A stretch of 64,000 bases of DNA from Deinococcus indicus (GTDB taxonomy: Bacteria > Deinococcota > Deinococci > Deinococcales > Deinococcaceae): contig NZ_NHMK01000036.1 of the NCBI RefSeq assembly GCF_002198095.1, forward strand, positions 1 to 64,000, read 5' to 3'. Positions 1 through 9,373 of this stretch are shown here, piece by piece. The translations under genes were made by a program, and so were the position numbers. Position 1 is the first letter of the stretch, and the number at the start of each line of letters is the position of its first letter. The notes under the pieces are model-generated. The model saw only the letters and a program-made list of their open reading frames with translations. It was not told the origin of the DNA and did not search any database.

Positions 1-777
1 ACGGAACGTCCCCACCCAGGCGTTCTGAGCGCCGATCCGCCAGCCGGTGTCGTCGTGATGCACGTAGGGTGCTTGCTGGATCTGTGTCTGCAGCGCGTCG
101 ACGTGGGCCGCCAGGGCGCTGCCGTCGGCCGCAAGCCGCTGTGCGGCTTGCGTGATCGCACCCTGCGTGATCTGGAGGCCGCCGAGGAGATCCATGACCC
201 GACCGATACGGCGGACCGGCAGGCCCAGCTCGTGATGCAGGGTCTGAAGGGTGGCGTGCAGGACGGGTCCCAGGCGGTGAGAGGTCGCACCGACCTGATT
301 GGCTTTCAGGTCGGGATGGTCACCACGCGGTGCGTGGTGACACTGCGGGCACTCCATGACGCGCACGTGGTACTCGGTGACCTGCATGGCGTTGTGGGGG
401 ACGAGTTCCGTGACCCAGGCCTTGTCCTGACGGGTGAAGATCAGCAGGCCCGTGAACCCACATCGAGGACAGGTGTTGGGCGTTTTGACTTCTACGGTGG
501 CTGTGATCTGCTCTGGCGTGGGTGGGGCCTTGTGGGTGAAAGTACCTTCACCAGGACGGCGTCCTGGTGATTTGGGATCGGCGGTGCGCTTCTCCCGGCT
601 GAAGGGGGCGGCGTACTTGCGTTCCCGCCGTTCGAGTTCCTCCATGCGCTTCTTCAGGCGGGAGATTTCCGCTTTGAGTGCTTTGTTCTCGGCGATCAGT
701 TGGTCGATCTGCTCGGACTGACGACGGATGATCTCGAAGAGATCCTTCTCAGTCGCCCCAGTGCCCATGGACAGCAT
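1..777 (-). CDS. IS66-family transposase, N-terminal part (runs off the left edge)
   Basis: The minus strand stays open from an ATG at 777 to the window edge (259 codons, no stop). Residues ~10-50 form a leucine-zipper-like coiled coil (ending LKAEISRLKKRMEELERRE). Next come a Pro/Arg-rich basic stretch, a zinc-ribbon-like segment with CPRCGF and CPQCHH (the zinc-finger region of IS66 TnpC), and the start of the DDE catalytic domain at HHDDTGWRIG. A second in-frame ATG lies at 768. No TnpA/TnpB-type helper genes are visible on this side, which fits the single-transposase (ISBst12-like) branch, but the other side is outside the window. The family call is firm. Whether the element is intact cannot be judged. 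Confidence 0.85.
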   Translation of the reverse strand, partial: MLSMGTGATEKDLFEIIRRQSEQIDQLIAENKALKAEISRLKKRMEELERRERKYAAPFSREKRTADPKSPGRRPGEGTFTHKAPPTPEQITATVEVKTPNTCPRCGFTGLLIFTRQDKAWVTELVPHNAMQVTEYHVRVMECPQCHHAPRGDHPDLKANQVGATSHRLGPVLHATLQTLHHELGLPVRRIGRVMDLLGGLQITQGAITQAAQRLAADGSALAAHVDALQTQIQQAPYVHHDDTGWRIGAQNAWVGTFR

Positions 778-790
778 GGTAACGGCAGGA

Positions 791-813
791 GTGCCCGGCC
801 GGAAGCCGGGCAC
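791..813. repeat. Palindrome upstream of the IS66-like gene
   Basis: GTGCCCGGC and GCCGGGCAC are separated by 5 bases, a perfect 9-bp stem immediately upstream of the transposase start. It could be part of the insertion-sequence end or a transcription-blocking hairpin. No terminal repeat could be assigned because the other end of the element is not in the window. Confidence 0.5.
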
Positions 814-838
814 CCGAGCGACCGCTAATCACAGACCG

Positions 839-954
839 CCGGCAATCCGGTGAAGTTCCGGATTGCCGGCTCCACGTCCGGAACCCGTTTTACTCCTTCT
901 CGCTTCGCTCGGATTGAACGGGCTTTGCAGCCCATTCAATCGGAGTCCGTATCA
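839..954 (-). repeat. Dispersed palindromic repeat, copy A (SNR/MITE-like)
   Basis: Read on the minus strand this matches the repeat at 20500-20635 over most of its length. It starts ATACGGACTCCG, continues with the hairpin TTGAATGGGC-TGCAA-GCCCGTTCAA and the shared string GGGTTCCGGACGTGGAG, and ends in CCGGCAATCCGG paired with CCGGATTGCCGG. It lacks the distal end seen in the 20500 copy, so it seems truncated on the side facing the IS66-like gene. Deinococcus genomes are known to carry families of short intergenic palindromic repeats (SNRs). Membership of a named family is not checked. Confidence 0.7.
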
Positions 955-1014
955 GTCGGCTGCGCCGACAGCTCCCCTCAAGGGGAGCCAGGGGCAGGGC
1001 AGAGGGGGTGGCGG

Positions 1015-2166
1015 TCAGCTGTGCAGGAGGTACTGCCGCCACTCCTGCGCCTGCGTCTCGATGGGACGCACGAACGGCCCGAGTTCCAGGCGGATCCACT
1101 CGGCCGTCTTCGGCGGGAGATGCACCGTGCCCGGTTCCGGGCGGGCCTGCACCACCTGCATGCGGTCCACGGTGGCCGGGTGCGAGTCGTCCAGACTCGT
1201 TCGGGCCAGCGCGGCCCGCTGCGCCGCCCACTGCTCTTCCGGGACGGTGTCCAGCATGAACGCATACTCCGCGAACGCGTGCGGACGCTCCGGCATGTGC
1301 CGCTGCTTGTGCAGCGCGCTGTCCAGCAGGTGCGCCATGTGCATCCGGTCCAGCATCACCACCACCGCGTCCGACCCTGCCACGCGCGCCGCCATCAGGT
1401 CCGCGCGAAACTCCGCGGCCTGACTGTCCGCGCCGATCAACCAGGCCAGATACCCCGCCTGAAGGTGCGCTATCAGCAGCGGCAGCAGCGACAGGAACGT
1501 CACGTAGCCACGCAGCAGCATGGTCAGGCGAGCCTCGCGCGGGCGATCCGCCCCGACCCCCACCAGCAGCGAGAACGCCAGTCCGATCACCCCGCCCCGC
1601 GCGGGGTCGCCGTTCCGCAGGTGCGCCAGCTCGTGCGCGACCAGCCCCACCTGCCCCTGCGGGGACAGCGACCACCACAGCGGCAACCCCAGCACCAGCA
1701 CCGGCTCGCGCCGCCACCCCGCCAGACCCATCGACGCGTTCACCTGACCATTCACGAACACCCGTACCGGGCGCGACACGCCCAGCTCCGCCGCGACGTG
1801 ACCCACCAGCGCGTGCAGTTCCGGTGCGTCCTGCGCCGACACCTCATGCCCTTCCGGGCGGTACGGACGCGGAAACGCCAGCCACATGAACCCTAGCAGC
1901 CACAACGCCCCGAACGCAGCCACCCACCGGACGAGTCTGGAATGCCCACCCCACCCCAATGCGACCAGCAGCCACCACACGCCCACCAACGCCACCACGG
2001 CAGCCACCAACACCACCAGCCACGCCACCACCAGCCCCCACACGGCCCGGCCCGACGTACGCGGCGACGCCGCCGCCAGGAACGCGTCCCGCACCCGCGC
2101 GGACTCCCGGTCCACCACGCCCTGCCACACGCGCCCCAGCGCCCCCTGACCACCCTGAACCGTCAT
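1015..2166 (-). CDS. M48-family zinc metalloprotease, membrane-bound
   Basis: 383 residues. Two hydrophobic helices near the N-terminus (around [20 protein letters not shown] and WVAAFGALWLLGFMWLAF) precede a peptidase domain with the HExxH zinc motif in GLVAHELAHLRNGD. Another hydrophobic stretch follows the motif, as in HtpX/Ste24-type M48 enzymes, which cut misfolded or membrane proteins. The segment VFVNGQVNASMGLAGWRREPVLVLG matches the usual M48 region before the active site. The ATG at 2166 was chosen over upstream in-frame codons because the domain starts soon after it and a TATGCT box lies 9 bases upstream. The gene stands alone. The substrate is unknown. Confidence 0.8.
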   Translation of the reverse strand: MTVQGGQGALGRVWQGVVDRESARVRDAFLAAASPRTSGRAVWGLVVAWLVVLVAAVVALVGVWWLLVALGWGGHSRLVRWVAAFGALWLLGFMWLAFPRPYRPEGHEVSAQDAPELHALVGHVAAELGVSRPVRVFVNGQVNASMGLAGWRREPVLVLGLPLWWSLSPQGQVGLVAHELAHLRNGDPARGGVIGLAFSLLVGVGADRPREARLTMLLRGYVTFLSLLPLLIAHLQAGYLAWLIGADSQAAEFRADLMAARVAGSDAVVVMLDRMHMAHLLDSALHKQRHMPERPHAFAEYAFMLDTVPEEQWAAQRAALARTSLDDSHPATVDRMQVVQARPEPGTVHLPPKTAEWIRLELGPFVRPIETQAQEWRQYLLHS

Positions 2167-2297
2167 AACCGGCCCAGCATAAGCAGCCGCACGCGCCCGG
2201 ACCGCCGCATCCTGGGCACACCCCGGTGGGGGCACACGCCAGAGCGGGCGCACCGGGGAAACCCAGCAGGACCACCCAGGTCAGCCCGGCGAGGGTA

Positions 2298-2333
2298 TCC
2301 ACATGGACGCCCGGACGCGTCGTCCACATGGAC
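2298..2333. promoter_or_regulatory. 11-bp direct repeat upstream of the M48 gene
   Basis: TCCACATGGAC occurs twice, at 2298-2308 and 2323-2333, 25 bp apart start to start. The core is nearly palindromic. It lies in the intergenic gap 130-170 bp upstream of the protease start and could be an operator, or a chance repeat. Confidence 0.3.
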
Positions 2334-2361
2334 ACAGCATCCGGGCGGGCCAGAGAGCGTA

Positions 2362-2553
2362 TTACTCTGTCAGGCTGCGGTTCAGGCGGGCCTTGTCCTC
2401 GGCGATCTTGCCCAGGATGAAGAACGTCGGCGCCCAGTGACCCACGAACAGACCGTCGCGTTCCTTGTCGGAGGACTCGTTCTGGAAGTACTGCGTGGCA
2501 CTCAGGACAATCGAAACGAACCCGGCCGCGTACAGAATGTTATGCAGTTTCAT
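2362..2553 (-). CDS. Small membrane protein of unknown function
   Basis: 63 residues starting MKLHNILYAAGFVSIVLSAT. One hydrophobic helix near the N-terminus is followed by QYFQNESSDKERDGLFVGHW, a second mildly hydrophobic stretch (APTFFILGKI) and a charged tail. The ATG at 2553 has a good Shine-Dalgarno sequence (GGGGTGGAG). An in-frame GTG three codons upstream is less likely. I do not recognise a family. The sequence looks like a genuine conserved small protein rather than noise because of the ribosome-binding site and the non-random composition. Its neighbours give no functional clue. Confidence 0.6.
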   Translation of the reverse strand: MKLHNILYAAGFVSIVLSATQYFQNESSDKERDGLFVGHWAPTFFILGKIAEDKARLNRSLTE

Positions 2554-2735
2554 AGACTCCACCCCTCACCGGCCCGCCGCCCACAGGCAACCCACCGGCC
2601 CCACCGAAAAGACCGCACCCCACCCGGCGCGGGGTGCCTCGACCATCCCAGCAGACTCCACACCCGGCCCGCCGAACGTACCCGATGCGACCCTGTGAAC
2701 CCACACCCAAGAACACCTGAACGCCCCGCCGCCCA

Positions 2736-3296
2736 TTACCCCCCGCAGCGCCCGAAGCGACCCAGCGCCGCGCGCCCCTCCGGCGTGCCGCCCGGCACCT
2801 CCGCGCCCGCCAGCGAGATGAACGACCACCCGCCCCGCGCGCCATGCTCGACCACCAGATAGTGCGTTCCGGCCCCCAGCGTCCGCGCCAGCGTCGGCCC
2901 GCGCCACCCCACCACGCCATGCCCCGAGTACGCCGAGTACGGCCCGGACACGCCCACCGCGCCCCAGCCGTCCGGCACGAAGTCCGGCTGCCCCGACCCC
3001 ACCGGCACGCCCGGCCCCACCAGCCACAGGCGAGGACGGTAAGCCGCATCGCACGCCGAACTGACGAACACCGCCACGTCCAAGCGGAAGCCCGCCCCGG
3101 TCGATAGGGCGTACCAGTCGCGGCCCCCCGCGCGGCCCTGCACGGTGATGACCTTCGACACGGTCGGCTGCGGGACCCGGAACGCCGAATCCAGGGTGCC
3201 GCTGCCCGGATTGAACAGCGGCTGATGCGCCCCCGCCCCCGCGCAGAGAAGGAAACCAGCGAGGGTCAGGACGCGCCATACCCGGAGGTTGCTCAT
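2736..3296 (-). CDS. Exported protein of unknown function
   Basis: 186 residues with a Sec signal peptide (LRVWRVLTLAGFLLCAGAGA, cleavage near residue 23). The mature part is rich in Gly, Val, Ser and aromatic residues, as in a beta-sandwich. Two Cys (in SSACDAAYRP and FGRCGG) could form a disulfide. The pattern VQGRAGGRDWYALSTGAGFRLDV resembles bacterial pre-peptidase C-terminal (PPC-like) folds, but this is only a resemblance. The -10-like CACACT lies 6 bases before the ATG, fitting leaderless expression. Function unknown. Confidence 0.65.
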   Translation of the reverse strand: MSNLRVWRVLTLAGFLLCAGAGAHQPLFNPGSGTLDSAFRVPQPTVSKVITVQGRAGGRDWYALSTGAGFRLDVAVFVSSACDAAYRPRLWLVGPGVPVGSGQPDFVPDGWGAVGVSGPYSAYSGHGVVGWRGPTLARTLGAGTHYLVVEHGARGGWSFISLAGAEVPGGTPEGRAALGRFGRCGG

Positions 3297-3360
3297 GCCC
3301 GCAGTGTGACGGCAGGCAACGGCACGTTCCGTAGGCGAAGGCGCAACCGGCAGGGGAGAC

Positions 3361-3561
3361 CTACTCGCCTGGCGTGACCACCGCCTGTACGCGCCCGACC
3401 TGCCCGCTCGTCAGGCGCACCTTGATCCCGTGCGGATGCGACGGCGAACGCGTGAGCAGTGCCGCCACCACGCCCCGCGTCAGCCGTCCGGTCGGCTGAT
3501 CCTGCTTCTGAACGATATCCACGGTCACGCCGGGCTGAATCTGCGAACGAAGAGGAGTCAT
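3361..3561 (-). CDS. YwbE-family (DUF2196) protein
   Basis: 66 residues from the ATG at 3561. The sequence IQPGVTVDIVQKQDQPTGRL followed by TRGVVAALLTRSPSHPHGIK and VRLTSGQVGRVQ is the hallmark of the YwbE/DUF2196 family, a small all-beta domain of unknown biochemical role. A start 10 codons upstream (3591) is possible, but family proteins begin near residue 1 of the chosen form. Neither start has an obvious Shine-Dalgarno sequence. The gene borders the AT-rich island to its right, so its promoter region may have been altered by that insertion. Confidence 0.75.
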   Translation of the reverse strand: MTPLRSQIQPGVTVDIVQKQDQPTGRLTRGVVAALLTRSPSHPHGIKVRLTSGQVGRVQAVVTPGE

Positions 3562-3699
3562 GAGGACAGGGTACGGGAGACTTGTGCGCATGTCATCCGC
3601 CGACAGTGAAAGTAAATATGTCTACTTTGGACAGAAATTTGTTAAATTTCCAGTTCCCAATCAATACCGCTCATTACTTTGCCGAGTAATATAATTGCA

Positions 3700-5007
3700 T
3701 TATCCGAATACTTGTGTATGCCGTTCTTGCCTGTCGATATATTGATGATATTTGTTGTCGGTAGATTTTATGTCCATTCCGGTATTCTCAAAAATCGTTT
3801 TAAATAGTCGTTGTAGTATGTGTTGATTTATTCCCAATTCTCTTTTTATGTCATTGAAACTAAATCTAAACAATGTGCTTAGATTATCTTCTTCAAGAGG
3901 TGTTATCCCCAGTAAAGAAGCTAGCTCATCTTGATCGTCTGCTGCTTTTGATATGGTTTCAAAGCTATAATCTATTTTTCTCTGCGGTATATCGGTTCTA
4001 ACTAATTGACACATTCTGCTCATCAAGTTGTTGAGTAGATTCGGGTCAACTCCGCTAAGGGTGGTTTGTTCTCCAAATAATTGAAAAACCCATCTAAAGT
4101 CTTTGGCGACAATGCAATTCACTCGAATGGATCGGTCTTCGCTTAAAAATATGACCTCTTCTCTTTTTAGGTCTTTCGATGATATTTCACTTTCGTATTT
4201 TAAGAAATATATATTATCCATTCCTATATTATTCTTGCTGAGAATTAAATCTATATCTTGCAATATTAGTTTAATGTTTCTGTCGTCAATGCTATAGCCG
4301 ACAAATAGAATCGGATGTTCAATAAAATAGGTCAGTAGTTTAGCGCTAAGGTACTTTTTGGTATCAATGAATTCATTATAGTCATCGATTGTGGCAATGA
4401 TACTTTCTGGAGCGGAAACGCTTCCGTGAATTTTATATATTTTTCCAACCCAAAAAGGCTGAACAGTTAAGACATCCTCGCCAATGATTGATGAGTAATT
4501 GTCAAAAATTGATTCCAGTATACAATCATAATTAGTTGTAATTACGGTATTTGGTCTAATGTGTCTTAGGAGAACTATTTCCTCTTGGTATTCTGAGGAT
4601 AAACTATCGTGATCAAATATAAATGACTTTATAACTTCACATATTGTATGCTTAAAAAATATTTCTTTGTATCTACTATTGAACAAATGATCTGGAAATT
4701 CGGACTTGCCATCAGACCAAGCATATTCATAGAATGATGAAGCCAGAGTGGTTCCTATTTGCTCCTGAGTCTGACCGCTTTGCTTGTAATAGTTATAATC
4801 CCTAAGTAGGGGATTATTGGAGCTGACTGCTGACAGTAGTCCGTGCCAGTCTGGGGCATCGGAGTAGCGCCTGCTTAAGCCAGATCCAACAAATAGAACT
4901 GGCTGCGTCATTTTCTGACGCAGCACTTCCCTCACTCTAGATGTTATGCCACTCCTGTAACCTAAATACTCTTCGGATTTCTCAAAATTGAGTTTTCCCT
5001 TCGCCAT
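3700..5007 (-). CDS. SIR2-like domain protein, probable anti-phage defence gene
   Basis: 435 residues from the ATG at 5007, which has GAGG 5 bases upstream; an ATG at 5025 gives 441. The N-terminal half carries the SIR2_2-type nucleotide-binding signature: VLFVGSGLSRR (residues ~37-47), TTNYD (157-161), IHGS (193-196, the candidate catalytic His) and FVGYSIDDRNI (235-245). Stand-alone proteins and fusions with this domain commonly act as NADases that deplete NAD+ on phage infection. The C-terminal ~170 residues have no family I recognise. The gene is strikingly AT-rich (many AAT, TAT and ATA codons) in an otherwise GC-rich window, so it was probably acquired by transfer. It begins 29 bases after the purF stop on the same strand and may be read from the purine operon. 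Defence is inferred, not shown. Confidence 0.8.
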   Translation of the reverse strand: MAKGKLNFEKSEEYLGYRSGITSRVREVLRQKMTQPVLFVGSGLSRRYSDAPDWHGLLSAVSSNNPLLRDYNYYKQSGQTQEQIGTTLASSFYEYAWSDGKSEFPDHLFNSRYKEIFFKHTICEVIKSFIFDHDSLSSEYQEEIVLLRHIRPNTVITTNYDCILESIFDNYSSIIGEDVLTVQPFWVGKIYKIHGSVSAPESIIATIDDYNEFIDTKKYLSAKLLTYFIEHPILFVGYSIDDRNIKLILQDIDLILSKNNIGMDNIYFLKYESEISSKDLKREEVIFLSEDRSIRVNCIVAKDFRWVFQLFGEQTTLSGVDPNLLNNLMSRMCQLVRTDIPQRKIDYSFETISKAADDQDELASLLGITPLEEDNLSTLFRFSFNDIKRELGINQHILQRLFKTIFENTGMDIKSTDNKYHQYIDRQERHTQVFG

Positions 5008-5036
5008 TTCAGCCTCAAGAGTCATGTGTGGAGAAC

Positions 5037-6455
<1,419 letters not shown>

Positions 6456-6501
6456 GCGAGGCTCCAGAGGAACGGAAGGTGCGGGAACGCCGGTCTGGTC
6501 G

Positions 6502-7012
6502 CCCCCTCACCCCCGGCCCCTCTCCCACGAGGGGAGAGGGGAGAAGGGCGGTACAGTTCGGTATGACGGTGCGTGCGGTGAAGCGCGGGACGGTGCGGGC
6601 GCGGCAGTTGCGGCGCGATCAGACGGACGCGGAGGCGAAGCTGTGGCGCGTGCTGCGGAGCCGTGGGCTGGGCGTGAAGTTCAGGCGTCAGTACCCGGTC
6701 GGGCCGTACATCACGGACTTCGCGTGCATCGAGCGTGGACTGGTGGTGGAACTGGACGGTAGCGGGCACGCCACCCCGGAAGGCCGCGCCCACGACGCCG
6801 AACGCACCCGGTACCTGAACGCCGCCGGATTCCGGGTGCTGCGTTTCTGGAATAACGAGGTACTGACCAACCTGGATGGCGTCGTGCAGGTCATTCAGGC
6901 GGCACTGGTGGAGTGACCCCTCACCCCGGCCCTCTCCCCAGGGGAGAGGGAGAACGGCAGGGCGTCCCGGACTCCCCTCTCCCCTGGGGAGAGGGGCTGG
7001 GGGTGAGGGGTG
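6502..7012. repeat. Inverted-repeat cassette carrying the DUF559 gene
   Basis: Three copies of a ~40-bp palindromic repeat of the type CCCCTCACCCCSGSCCCTCTCC flank the gene at 6563-6916: one at 6502-6544 and one at 6917-6954 in the same orientation, and one at 6973-7012 inverted. Each copy contains its own hairpin (CCCCTCTCCC paired with GGGGAGAGGGG). The outermost copies form inverted termini of a 511-bp unit inserted between purL and purF. No transposase is encoded. Similar repeats are common in high-GC bacteria, often next to DUF559 genes. Confidence 0.75.
6563..6916 (+). CDS. DUF559 (Vsr-like endonuclease fold) protein
   Basis: 117 residues from the ATG at 6563. The family signature is plain: LRRDQTDAEAKLWRVLRSRG, KFRRQYPVGPYITDFACIER, LVVELDGSGH and RVLRFWNNEVL. 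The D-x(n)-ExD-type arrangement (TDF, then VELDG) matches the metal-binding core of the PD-(D/E)XK / very-short-patch-repair fold, so nuclease activity is plausible but not shown in this family as far as I know. It is on the opposite strand to the purine genes around it and sits inside an inverted-repeat cassette, so it looks like a passenger inserted between purL and purF. Translation upstream of this ATG would only read through the repeat. Confidence 0.8.
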   Translation: MTVRAVKRGTVRARQLRRDQTDAEAKLWRVLRSRGLGVKFRRQYPVGPYITDFACIERGLVVELDGSGHATPEGRAHDAERTRYLNAAGFRVLRFWNNEVLTNLDGVVQVIQAALVE

Positions 7013-7017
7013 TCCTT

Positions 7018-9246
7018 TCATCCCAGAATCTCCGCGAGGGGGGTCGTAAAGGCGTGGGTGAGGGCGCTGAGGGTCACGCTCAAGTGTATGTGGTGGTCGG
7101 GGAGGGCAATGGTGACGGTGTCCCCGCCGCTGGTGCCGAGGCGGGTGAACGGGACGCCCTGGGCGGTCAGGGCCGCTTCGGTGCCTGCGTCGTCGGGGGT
7201 GGCGATGAGGATGCGGGCGTGCGCTTCGCCGTACAGCAGGGCGTCGGGGCGGGTTTCTGCGGGGGCGTTCAGGGTGACGCTCAGGCCGGTGTGGCCGGCG
7301 ATGGCCATCTCGGCCAGGGCGACGGCGAGGCCGCCTTCGGCGCAGTCGTGCGCGGTGTCGGTCAGGCCCGCGCGGATCAGGTGCAGGGTCGCGTCGATGA
7401 CGGCCTGCTCGCGCGTCAGGTCCAGGGCGGGGACGTGTCCGGCTTCGAGGCCGTGGACGGTTTCGAGGTACTGGCTGGCGCCGATGGTGTCGGCGTGCTC
7501 GCCGATCAGGTAGAGGGTGTGGCCCTCGCCCTTTAGGTCCAGGGTGGCGCGTTTGGTCACGTCGGGCAGGACGCCGACCATGCCGATGGTGGGGGTGGGG
7601 TGGATGGCGACGCGTTCGTCGCCTTCGGTGTACTGGTTGTACAGGCTGACGTTCCCGCCGGTGACGGGGGTGTTGAGATGACGGCAGGCGTCGGCGATGC
7701 CGTGCACGGCGCGTTCCAGCTGGTAGTACACCTCGGGCCGGTGGGGGTTCCCGAAGTTGAGGTTGTCCGTGATCGCCAGCGGCGTGGCGCCCACGCAGGC
7801 GAGGTTGCGGGCGGCCTCGGCGACGGCGGCGGCGGCGCCCGCGTACGGGTCGAGGTACACGAAGCGCGGGTTGCAGTCGCTGGTCGCGGCCACGCCCATG
7901 CCGGAGCCCTTGACGCGCATGACGGCGGCGTCGGCGGCGCCGGGCACGACGACGGTGTTCGTCATGACCTGATGGTCGAAGCGCTGGTAGATGGGGCGCT
8001 TGCTGGCAATCGTGGGGTGACTCAGCAGGTCGGTGAGGACCGCGCCCAGGTCGCCGGGGACAGGCACGCCGCTCAGGTCACGCTCGCGCTTGGCCCTGAT
8101 CTCGTCGGATTCGATGCCCTCGCGGGTGTACTTCGGCGCCTCGTTCAGCAGGTCCACGGGGAGGTCGCAGACGACCTCGCCGCGCCACGTCAGGCGGTAG
8201 TTCGTGTGCCCCTCCACCTGCCCGATGGTCACGACGTCCAGTTCCCACTTGGCGAGCAGGTCCAGCAGGTCCTGCTCCTTGCCCGGAACGGGCACGAGGA
8301 TCATGCGCTCCTGCGATTCGCTCAGGCACAGTTCCATGGGGACCATGCCGTCCTCGCGGGTGGGGACCAGATCGAGGTCCATGGTGATGCCCAGCCCGGC
8401 GCGGTACGCCATCTCGCAGGTGCTGCTGACCAGTCCGGCGGCGCCCATGTCCTGAACGCCCGCCACGACGCCCGCCTGGATGGCCTCCAGCGTCGCCTCC
8501 AGCAGCAGCTTCTCCATGAACGGGTCGCCCACCTGCACGGCCGGGCGGTCCGCCTGAGACGCGTTGCTCAGGTCGGCGGACGCGAACACCGCGCCGCCCA
8601 GTCCGTCCCGCCCGGTCTTGCTACCCACGTACACGATGGTGTTCCCGACCTCACCCATCGTCCCCTTGGCCAGATCCTCGTGGCGCAGCAGGCCCAGCGC
8701 CATCACGTTCACCAGCGGGTTCTCCTGGTAGCTGGGGTGGAAGGTCACCTCGCCGCCCACCGTCGGCACGCCGATCGCGTTGCCGTAGTGCGCGATGCCC
8801 TCCACCACGCCGTTCAGCAGGAAGCGGGTGCGGGGGCTGTCCGGGTTCCCGAAGCGCAGGGAGTCCAGCACCGCGAAGGGCCGCGCCCCCATCGCGAAGA
8901 TGTCACGCAGGATGCCGCCCACGCCCGTCGCCGCGCCCTGCACCGGCTCCACCGCCGACGGGTGGTTGTGGCTTTCCATCTTGAACGCCACGCCCCACCC
9001 GTCCCCGATATCCACCACGCCCGCGTTCTCACCGGGACCCTGCAGCACCTGCGGCCCCGTCGTGGGGAAGTGCCGGAACAGCGGCCGCGAGTTCTTGTAC
9101 CCGCAGTGCTCGCTCCACATGGCGCCCACGATGGCGGCCTCCAGCGCGTTCGGCTCCCGGCCGATGCGCGTGACGAGCAGGTCGAATTCTTCTGTGGACA
9201 GGCCAAACGTGCCCGCACGGTCGCGGAGGGTGGCGGCTTGCGTCAT
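7018..9246 (-). CDS. purL: Phosphoribosylformylglycinamidine synthase, large subunit
   Basis: 742 residues, the size of the small-type PurL that works with separate PurS and PurQ subunits, both encoded just upstream. It converts FGAR to FGAM using ATP and ammonia from PurQ. Motifs include MWSEHCGYKNSRPLFRHFPT, the ATP-binding segment FKMESHNHPSAVEP, GGILRDIFAMGARP, and a second half with DNLNFGNPHRPEV and ALAEMAIAGHTG. AAGGAGC precedes the ATG by 5 bases. A 127-base gap with a G-rich tandem repeat separates it from the DinB-like gene, but all these genes share a strand and probably a transcript. Confidence 0.97.
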   Translation of the reverse strand: MTQAATLRDRAGTFGLSTEEFDLLVTRIGREPNALEAAIVGAMWSEHCGYKNSRPLFRHFPTTGPQVLQGPGENAGVVDIGDGWGVAFKMESHNHPSAVEPVQGAATGVGGILRDIFAMGARPFAVLDSLRFGNPDSPRTRFLLNGVVEGIAHYGNAIGVPTVGGEVTFHPSYQENPLVNVMALGLLRHEDLAKGTMGEVGNTIVYVGSKTGRDGLGGAVFASADLSNASQADRPAVQVGDPFMEKLLLEATLEAIQAGVVAGVQDMGAAGLVSSTCEMAYRAGLGITMDLDLVPTREDGMVPMELCLSESQERMILVPVPGKEQDLLDLLAKWELDVVTIGQVEGHTNYRLTWRGEVVCDLPVDLLNEAPKYTREGIESDEIRAKRERDLSGVPVPGDLGAVLTDLLSHPTIASKRPIYQRFDHQVMTNTVVVPGAADAAVMRVKGSGMGVAATSDCNPRFVYLDPYAGAAAAVAEAARNLACVGATPLAITDNLNFGNPHRPEVYYQLERAVHGIADACRHLNTPVTGGNVSLYNQYTEGDERVAIHPTPTIGMVGVLPDVTKRATLDLKGEGHTLYLIGEHADTIGASQYLETVHGLEAGHVPALDLTREQAVIDATLHLIRAGLTDTAHDCAEGGLAVALAEMAIAGHTGLSVTLNAPAETRPDALLYGEAHARILIATPDDAGTEAALTAQGVPFTRLGTSGGDTVTIALPDHHIHLSVTLSALTHAFTTPLAEILG

Positions 9247-9317
9247 TGAAGCTCCTTGAGAACCAGGGCAGTCTGCCCGGGCGGAAAAATCAGGGTCGGG
9301 GAAGAGCCGGTAGGAGA

Positions 9318-9362
9318 GGGGCGGATCGGGAAGGGGCGGGTGGGCAAGGGGCGGGTGGACAA
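9318..9362. repeat. 15-bp G-rich tandem repeat, three units
   Basis: Units GGGGCGGATCGGGAA, GGGGCGGGTGGGCAA and GGGGCGGGTGGACAA lie in tandem between the DinB-like gene and purL. The plus strand has many runs of three or four G, enough for a G-quadruplex. The mRNA of the operon would carry the C-rich complement. Confidence 0.75.
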
Positions 9363-9373
9363 GGGAATGGGCG

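Noticed and set aside
55..570. Plus-strand ORF at the left edge
   Set aside because: The minus strand in the same place encodes a clear IS66-type transposase, so the plus-strand frame is a shadow.
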